A stretch of 64,000 nucleotides of DNA from an uncultured Alphaproteobacteria bacterium (GTDB lineage Bacteria; Pseudomonadota; Alphaproteobacteria; Micropepsales; Micropepsaceae), in assembly GCA_903862715.1 (NCBI GenBank), contig CAIOYY010000088.1, positions 1-64,000 on the forward strand, read 5' to 3'. This document shows positions 59,929 through 64,000 of this stretch, piece by piece (position 1 is the stretch's first letter; every line of letters begins with the position of its first letter). Under the pieces are notes generated by a model. That model was not told the DNA's origin. It saw only the letters and a list, made by a program, of their open reading frames with translations, and did no database searches. A program made the position numbers and the translations under genes.

Positions 59929-60435
59929 ATGGAAACGCGTATTCAACGGCACACTTTGTCTGTCCTCGTCGATAATGAACCGGGCGTGCTCGCCCGCGTC
60001 ATCGGCCTCTTCTCGGGCCGCGGCTACAATATCGAAAGCCTCACCGTCGCCGAGACCGACCGTACGGCGCATACTTCGCGCATTACGCTCGTCACGTCCG
60101 GCACGCCGCAGGTAATCGATCAGATTCAGGCGCAGCTTGGCCGTTTGATTCCCGTCCATCGCGTGATCGACATCACGATGGAAACGCCGGGCATCGAGCG
60201 CGAAATGGCTTTGGTGAAAGTCGCCGGCACGTCTGAGATGCGTTCGGAGGCCCTGCGTCACGCGCAGTCCTTCGGCGCCGAGCTGATCGACACCTCGGAC
60301 ACGAGCTATATTTTCGAAGTCGCCGACGCGCCGGGCAAGATTGATGCCTTTATCGATCTGATGCTGCCGCTGGGTTTCGTCGAAGTCAGTCGCACCGGTG
60401 TCGCCGCGATCACGCGCGGCGCTGAGGCGATGTGA
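59929..60435 (+). CDS. ilvH: Acetolactate synthase, small regulatory subunit
   Basis: ACT-domain subunit that confers valine feedback inhibition. HTLSVLVDNEPGVLARVIGLFSGRGYNIESL forms the ACT domain, and the C-terminal half starts near ETPGIEREMALVKV. 168 residues. The frame opens within ilvB; ATG 59929 directly after the ilvB stop is the real start. Confidence 0.95.
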   Translation: METRIQRHTLSVLVDNEPGVLARVIGLFSGRGYNIESLTVAETDRTAHTSRITLVTSGTPQVIDQIQAQLGRLIPVHRVIDITMETPGIEREMALVKVAGTSEMRSEALRHAQSFGAELIDTSDTSYIFEVADAPGKIDAFIDLMLPLGFVEVSRTGVAAITRGAEAM

Positions 60436-60436
60436 T

Positions 60437-61063
60437 GTGCGTCCCGAAACCTTCCTCGCGCTGATCTCGTTCGCCTTCGCATCGGCCTTCACGCCGGGGC
60501 CGAACAACATCATGCTCGCCGCCTCCGGCATGAATTTCGGTTTCGCGCGCAGCGCGCCGCATATGGCGGGAATCGTGGTCGGCTTCACGCTGGTGCTGCT
60601 GGCGGCGGGCTTCGGCGTCGGCGCTTTGTTCGCGGCCTTTCCGGCGGTGCAATGGGGGCTGAAAATTCTCGGCGCCGCCTATCTTCTGTGGCTCGCCTGG
60701 CGCATCGCGACCGCCGTCCCGGCCGAAGGCGAAGCGGCGCGCGCGTCCCGGCCCCTCAATTTTCTCGAGGCCGCTGCCTTTCAATGGATCAACCCCAAGG
60801 GGCTGGTCGCGATTTTCGGGGCCATGAGCCTTTTCATCACCCCCGGCCATGCTGCGGCGGATGTCATGGTCATTGCCGGCGTGTTTACCCTGACCAGCAT
60901 CGGCTCGGTCGTAACCTGGACCGCCTTCGGGACGGGCCTGAAGCGCCTCCTCCGCGCGCCGGGAAAAGTCAGAATTTTCAACATCGCGATGGCGCTGCTG
61001 CTGGTGGCGAGCATCGTGCCGATGGTGGTGCCCTTGGGTGGGCAACCGGCTCCGGCCGGGTAA
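60437..61063 (+). CDS. LysE/RhtB-family amino-acid exporter
   Basis: A 208-residue membrane protein with about six transmembrane segments and the family motif SAFTPGPNNIMLAASGMNFG near the N-terminus, plus FQWINPKGLVAIFGA. Relatives export amino acids or homoserine lactones. The GTG at 60437, one base after the ilvH stop and with GAGG upstream, is the start. Its place between ilvH and ilvC suggests export or overflow of a branched-chain amino acid or intermediate; this is inference. Confidence 0.85.
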   Translation: MRPETFLALISFAFASAFTPGPNNIMLAASGMNFGFARSAPHMAGIVVGFTLVLLAAGFGVGALFAAFPAVQWGLKILGAAYLLWLAWRIATAVPAEGEAARASRPLNFLEAAAFQWINPKGLVAIFGAMSLFITPGHAAADVMVIAGVFTLTSIGSVVTWTAFGTGLKRLLRAPGKVRIFNIAMALLLVASIVPMVVPLGGQPAPAG

Positions 61064-61082
61064 GGGCATGCCCGGGCCTTGA

Positions 61083-62165
<1,083 letters not shown>

Positions 62166-62195
62166 CCCCCCGTCAGGGCGTCCTTTACGGGCGTT

Positions 62196-62227
62196 GATCG
62201 GACCGGGGAAAATGCCCCGGCCCGATC
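62196..62227 (+). terminator. Strong hairpin after ilvC
   Basis: GATCGG-A-CCGGGG and CCCCGG-C-CCGATC pair perfectly except one A/C mismatch, with an AAAATG loop. The run after it is CTTGCG, so it lacks a canonical T-tract; it may stabilise the 3' end or act with Rho. Confidence 0.5.
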
Positions 62228-62406
62228 CTTGCGCCCTCTTGGCAAATCGGGGTAAATGCTGGGGATAAGTTGGAAAAGCGCTCGTTTTACGGGCGGTTAC
62301 CGCTATTCGTGGCGTCTCACGATCGGATCCGGAGCGGACGGAATTGGACATGGTTGGTACGCAGACAGACATGGGGTTTGAGGGGGCATCCGCCTTCCGG
62401 ACATCC

Positions 62407-62478
62407 ATGCGCGTTGCGGCCGTCATCGCCCGTCCGCGAGCTTCGCGCTGCGCGCTACTTCTCCTTAGCTGCCCTTAA
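62407..62478 (+). CDS. leuL: leuA leader peptide with four consecutive Leu codons
   Basis: A 23-residue frame begins MRVAAVIARPRASRC and ends ALLLLSCP; the Leu run is CTA CTT CTC CTT. An in-frame ATG at 62371 would make it 35 residues. Both starts have weak Shine-Dalgarno sequences. The stop codon lies inside one arm of a hairpin (62472-62518). Upstream, 62228-62370 shows no gene I can support. Leu-codon runs before leuA are the hallmark of leucine-responsive attenuation. Confidence 0.7.
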   Translation: MRVAAVIARPRASRCALLLLSCP

Positions 62479-62518
62479 GCGCCGTCATGTTCCTCTAGGG
62501 GGAACGGGCTCTTAAGGG
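62472..62518 (+). promoter_or_regulatory. leu leader RNA hairpin
   Basis: CCCTTAAG at 62472-62479 pairs with CTTAAGGG at 62511-62518; an inner stem GTTCC/GGAAC lies between. The left arm includes the leader stop codon, so ribosome position would control folding. No T-run follows, so termination, if any, is not classic intrinsic termination. Confidence 0.55.
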
Positions 62519-62576
62519 AACAGACGAGAGGAGAAACAGAGCACGCGCGAATAGCGCGAACCGAAGGATACGAGTC

Positions 62577-64000
62577 ATGACGACGGACATGAAACAACAC
62601 GCAAACACCAACGAACCGCACGACCGCGTGCGCATCTTCGACACCACGCTGCGCGATGGCGAACAATCGCCCGGCGCGGCGATGAATCTCGAACAGAAAC
62701 TGGAAGTCGCGGCGCTGCTCGACGAAATGGGCGTCGATATCATCGAAGCCGGATTTCCGATTGCCTCGAATGGCGACTTCGAAGCCGTGAACGAAATTTC
62801 CCGGCGCACGAAGAACGCCATCGTATGCGGCTTGGCGCGCGCGGGCTTCAAGGATATCGACCGCGCGGGCGAAGCATTGCGACCCGCCCGGCGCGGCCGC
62901 ATTCATACCTTTCTGTCCACCAGTCCCGTGCATATGAAGCACAAGCTGCAGATGGAACCGTCAGCTGTGCTGGAGGCAATCTCCGCTTCCGTAGCCCGCG
63001 CCCGTCAGCACACGGACGATGTGGAGTGGAGCGCGGAAGACGCGACACGCACTGTGCCGGATTTCCTGTGCAAAGCGGTCGAATTGGCTATCAAAGCCGG
63101 CGCCACAACGATCAATATTCCCGACACGGTGGGCTATGCCACGCCGCAGGAATATTTCGAATTGATGAAAATGCTGCACGAACGCGTACCCGGCGCCGAG
63201 AAGGTCATTTTCTCGACGCATTGCCACAACGATCTGGGTTTGGCAGTGGCGAATTCGCTGGCGGGGGTCCTGGGCGGCGCGCGTCAGATCGAATGCACGA
63301 TCAACGGAATCGGCGAACGTGCGGGCAATGCCGCTGTCGAGGAAATCGTCATGGCGCTGCGCGTGCGCAAGGATCGCATGCCGTTCACCACCGGTGTGAA
63401 GACCGAAATGATCGCGCGCGCGTCCAAGCTCGTTTCCAACGTCACGGGCTTTCCGGTGCAATACAACAAGGCCATCGTCGGCAAGAATGCTTTTGCGCAT
63501 GAATCCGGCATTCATCAGGACGGCATGCTGAAGAATGTCGAAACCTATGAGATCATGCGTCCCGAAGATGTTGGCGTGAAGGAAACCGCGCTGGTGCTCG
63601 GCAAACTGTCGGGCCGCCATGCGTTCCGGGACAAATTGCAAACGCTGGGTTACGAGCTGGGCGACAACGCCTTGCAGGACGCATTTCGCCGTTTCAAGGA
63701 TCTGGCCGACAAAAAGAAACATATCTTCGATGGAGACATTGTCGCGATCGTCGATGATAGTGTCATGCGTGATCATGAAACGATCCAGGTCGAATCGCTG
63801 AAAGTCATCTCCGGCAAGGGCCTGAAACCGTCGGCGGAGCTGACACTGTCGGTCGATGGAGAGATGCGCGCCTGTCTGGCGACGGGCGACGGACCGGTGG
63901 ATGCCATCTTCAATGCCATCCATCAGCTTTACCCGCATGAGGCCGCGCTGCAATTGTTCCAGGTCAGCGCCGTCACCGAAGGTACCGATGCCCAGGCCGA
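62577..64000 (+). CDS. leuA: 2-isopropylmalate synthase LeuA (3' end outside window)
   Basis: First committed step of leucine synthesis, condensing acetyl-CoA with 2-oxoisovalerate. The visible 474 residues start MTTDMKQHANTNEPHDRVRI, followed by the catalytic barrel with FDTTLRDGEQSPGAAMN, EAGFPIASNGDF, STHCHNDLGLAVANSLAG and NGIGERAGNAAVEEIVMAL, then the linker and the start of the regulatory allosteric domain. AAGGA lies 8 nt before the ATG; a second ATG four codons in is possible. The frame runs off the window end. Confidence 0.95.
   Translation, partial: MTTDMKQHANTNEPHDRVRIFDTTLRDGEQSPGAAMNLEQKLEVAALLDEMGVDIIEAGFPIASNGDFEAVNEISRRTKNAIVCGLARAGFKDIDRAGEALRPARRGRIHTFLSTSPVHMKHKLQMEPSAVLEAISASVARARQHTDDVEWSAEDATRTVPDFLCKAVELAIKAGATTINIPDTVGYATPQEYFELMKMLHERVPGAEKVIFSTHCHNDLGLAVANSLAGVLGGARQIECTINGIGERAGNAAVEEIVMALRVRKDRMPFTTGVKTEMIARASKLVSNVTGFPVQYNKAIVGKNAFAHESGIHQDGMLKNVETYEIMRPEDVGVKETALVLGKLSGRHAFRDKLQTLGYELGDNALQDAFRRFKDLADKKKHIFDGDIVAIVDDSVMRDHETIQVESLKVISGKGLKPSAELTLSVDGEMRACLATGDGPVDAIFNAIHQLYPHEAALQLFQVSAVTEGTDAQA

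Noticed and set aside
62270-62515. 81-codon plus-strand frame in the leu leader region
   Set aside because: Different frame from the Leu-run leader, no ribosome-binding site, and it overlaps the leader hairpin.

Overview
The window is a contiguous stretch of an alphaproteobacterial chromosome. The evidence is a complete division and cell-wall (dcw) cluster directly behind rnpB and continuing into lpxC-bamD-recN-ligA, a two-piece (circularly permuted) tmRNA next to an alpha-type SspB, a MatB-type malonyl-CoA ligase, small alpha-specific proteins (DUF4169-like, RHH_4-like), and dense GC-rich coding with ATGA/GTGA overlaps. I cannot fix the family; gene order resembles Hyphomicrobiales/Parvibaculales-like lineages. 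No insertion sequence, prophage, CRISPR array, tRNA or 16S/23S rRNA gene was seen.

Layout. 1-2.9 kb: the 3' part of ettA, then the mlaA-mlaC lipid-transport pair on the minus strand. 3.1-8.8 kb: a translationally coupled methionine-cycle operon: an ArsR-methyltransferase fusion (SahR type), metF and full-length metH, headed by a long palindrome that is the likely operator. 9-12.9 kb: an accessory stretch with an orphan TctC-type binding protein, a small membrane protein, an SGNH hydrolase, a 25-residue membrane peptide gene with its own terminator, an SDR and a cytosolic amidase. 12.9-13.6 kb: rnpB and an AT-rich regulatory region with a LexA-type box, a palindrome, a terminator and a MraZ-boxed promoter. 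13.6-32.8 kb: mraZ-rsmH-ftsL-ftsI-murE-murF-mraY-murD-ftsW-murG-murC-murB-ddl-ftsQ-ftsA-ftsZ-lpxC. 33-37.6 kb: bamD, recN, ligA. 37.7-43 kb: an orphan RHH protein and, on the minus strand, uvrD-prmA-pepP, with a near-consensus LexA box before uvrD. 43-45.5 kb: matB and a split YeeE/YedE pair. 45.5-49 kb: ssrA, sspB, fumC and RHH_4 in one direction, plus a DUF4169-like gene. 49.1-52.1 kb: thyA-folA, a histone-H1-like protein, and mrp. 52.3-57.9 kb: hflK-hflC-degP, serB, miaA. 58-64 kb: branched-chain amino acid synthesis, ilvB-ilvH-(LysE exporter)-ilvC and leuA (cut by the window end), with a leader peptide before ilvB and a Leu-run leader peptide before leuA.

How it fits together: most of the window is conserved housekeeping. 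The dcw genes are packed with almost no spacers and are probably driven from the MraZ-controlled promoter, with an internal break before ftsZ. The methionine operon is probably repressed by its own first gene through the palindrome. The ilv and leu units each carry attenuation-type leaders. The tmRNA and its protease adaptor SspB are neighbours on one strand. No single large unknown system is visible. The most promising undescribed elements are small: the SOS-box-to-terminator unit between rnpB and mraZ, the 25-residue membrane peptide, the duplicated FtsZ C-terminal peptide and the leader peptides.
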